Source: Acetobacter ascendens
GTDB lineage: Bacteria; Pseudomonadota; Alphaproteobacteria; Acetobacterales; Acetobacteraceae
Assembly: GCF_001766235.1 (NCBI RefSeq)
Contig: NZ_CP015164.1
Location: 2,321,001-2,385,000 of the forward strand
Direction: 5' to 3'
Length of the DNA: 64,000 bases
Part shown: positions 63,486 to 64,000 of the stretch, piece after piece
Layout of the letters: each line of letters begins with the position of its first letter
Numbering within the stretch: the stretch's first letter is position 1
The notes under the pieces: model-generated
The model's database searches: none
Seen by the model: only the letters and a program-made list of their open reading frames with translations
What the model was told of the DNA's origin: nothing
Made by a program: the position numbers and the translations under genes

Positions 63486-63531
63486 TAGAATGGGCGTTCG
63501 CAAAAAACGTCAAAAAGTTTTCACCCCTCTA

Positions 63532-64000
63532 CGGCGTGTCGTCAGTTAAGCCCTGAGAGTGGCACGTGAGGGTTGTACTTTGTGTCTGCGTGTGCTGACT
63601 GTTTTCCTGTTTTTTTGGGGAGACAGACAGATGCGGCGCTATAGTTTACGCGATGACCAGTGGGAGCGGATAAAGGATCTTCTTCCTGGTCGAGAAGGCT
63701 ATGTCGGCGGCACTGCGGTGAACAACCGTCTGTTCGTGGAGGCGGTGCTGTATCGCTATCGCGCGGGTATTCCATGGCGCGACCTTCCTGCCCGTTTCGG
63801 TGACTGGAAAAACGTGCACCGGCGTCTGCGCCGCTGGTGTGAAAGCGGCGTCATCGACGCGGATATTTCGTTATCTGGCCGCTGATTACGACAACGAATA
63901 CATGATGATCGACAGCACAATTGTCCGAGCGCATCAGCATAGTGCCGGAGCTCTCAAAAAAGGGGCACGGATCAGGCCATCGGACGATCACGAGGCGGGC
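63532..64000 (+). mobile_element. IS5/IS427-type element, copy c (runs off window)
   Basis: The left end CGGCGTGTCG follows a TA (63530-63531). orfA starts at 63631 (MRRYSLRDDQWERIKDLLPG). Unlike copies a and b it continues past GTCATCGA into IFRYLAADYDNEYMMIDSTI and VRAHQHSAGALKKG, the DDE region. The frame is off by one base near 63866 and changes back at the A6 run near 63956, whose -1 shift is typical of the group. The 3' end is beyond the window. Confidence 0.85.

Noticed and set aside
63860..63886. orfA stop in IS427-type copy c as a true gene end
   Set aside because: The family sequence continues one frame away (IFRYLAADYDNEYMM), so the stop reflects a frameshift.

Overview
The window looks like a chromosome segment of an acetic acid bacterium, most likely an Acetobacter of the A. 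pasteurianus group. The reasons are a complete hopanoid cluster (hpnA-G), alphaproteobacterial groupings such as NDUFA12-mlaD-DUF2155, and two copies of what I recognise as IS1380, an element first described from A. pasteurianus. This was read from sequence alone; no database search was run.

Region 1 to about 48 kb is ordinary chromosome, densely packed, with many 4-bp ATGA-type overlaps. In order: a large glycosyltransferase cut by the window edge; dsbB with trehalose genes otsB-otsA; a minus-strand envelope/respiration group (NDUFA12, mlaD, a small protein, DUF2155); a standalone relative of the C-terminal part of B12-dependent ribonucleotide reductase; RidA; a GNAT protein; folD with a short MTHFR; a 700-residue unknown; a queuosine operon (queA-tgt-queG plus an RHH protein); mlaA-mlaC; ettA; ppa; and a peroxide-defence locus (ahpD, ahpC, divergent oxyR). 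Next come rpmJ, tyrA, an HpnL-like membrane protein and hpnA-hpnB-hpnC-hpnD-hpnE-shc-hpnG. Together HpnC/D/E make squalene from farnesyl diphosphate, Shc cyclises it, HpnG trims adenosylhopane, and HpnA/B are associated sugar enzymes. A MarR-controlled efflux set follows, with no inner-membrane pump gene, and a pair resembling yqjD-yqjE.

The most unusual chromosomal locus is 44.2-46.9 kb. It encodes a polyamine/iron-type ABC system whose ATPase has lost every catalytic motif while keeping an intact reading frame, a twin-arginine-type binding protein, and a half-length permease.

From 48.2 kb to the end the window is accessory DNA. A tRNA-Leu is followed by an integrase broken by IS1380. Beyond it lie a type I restriction subunit lacking its 5' end, a YgjP-like metalloprotein, a 14-G tract and an unrecognised GC-rich gene. 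A nested pile of insertion sequences (55.6-61.6 kb) then reaches the core gene dksA. A tRNA-Thr is followed by a second integrase fragment, broken twice by IS5-family elements. In the pile, two IS110/IS1111-type elements sit inside the terminal repeat of an IS1380 copy. The whole 5.1-kb block is bounded by inverted 326-bp copies of the left part of one IS5-family element, with TA on both sides.
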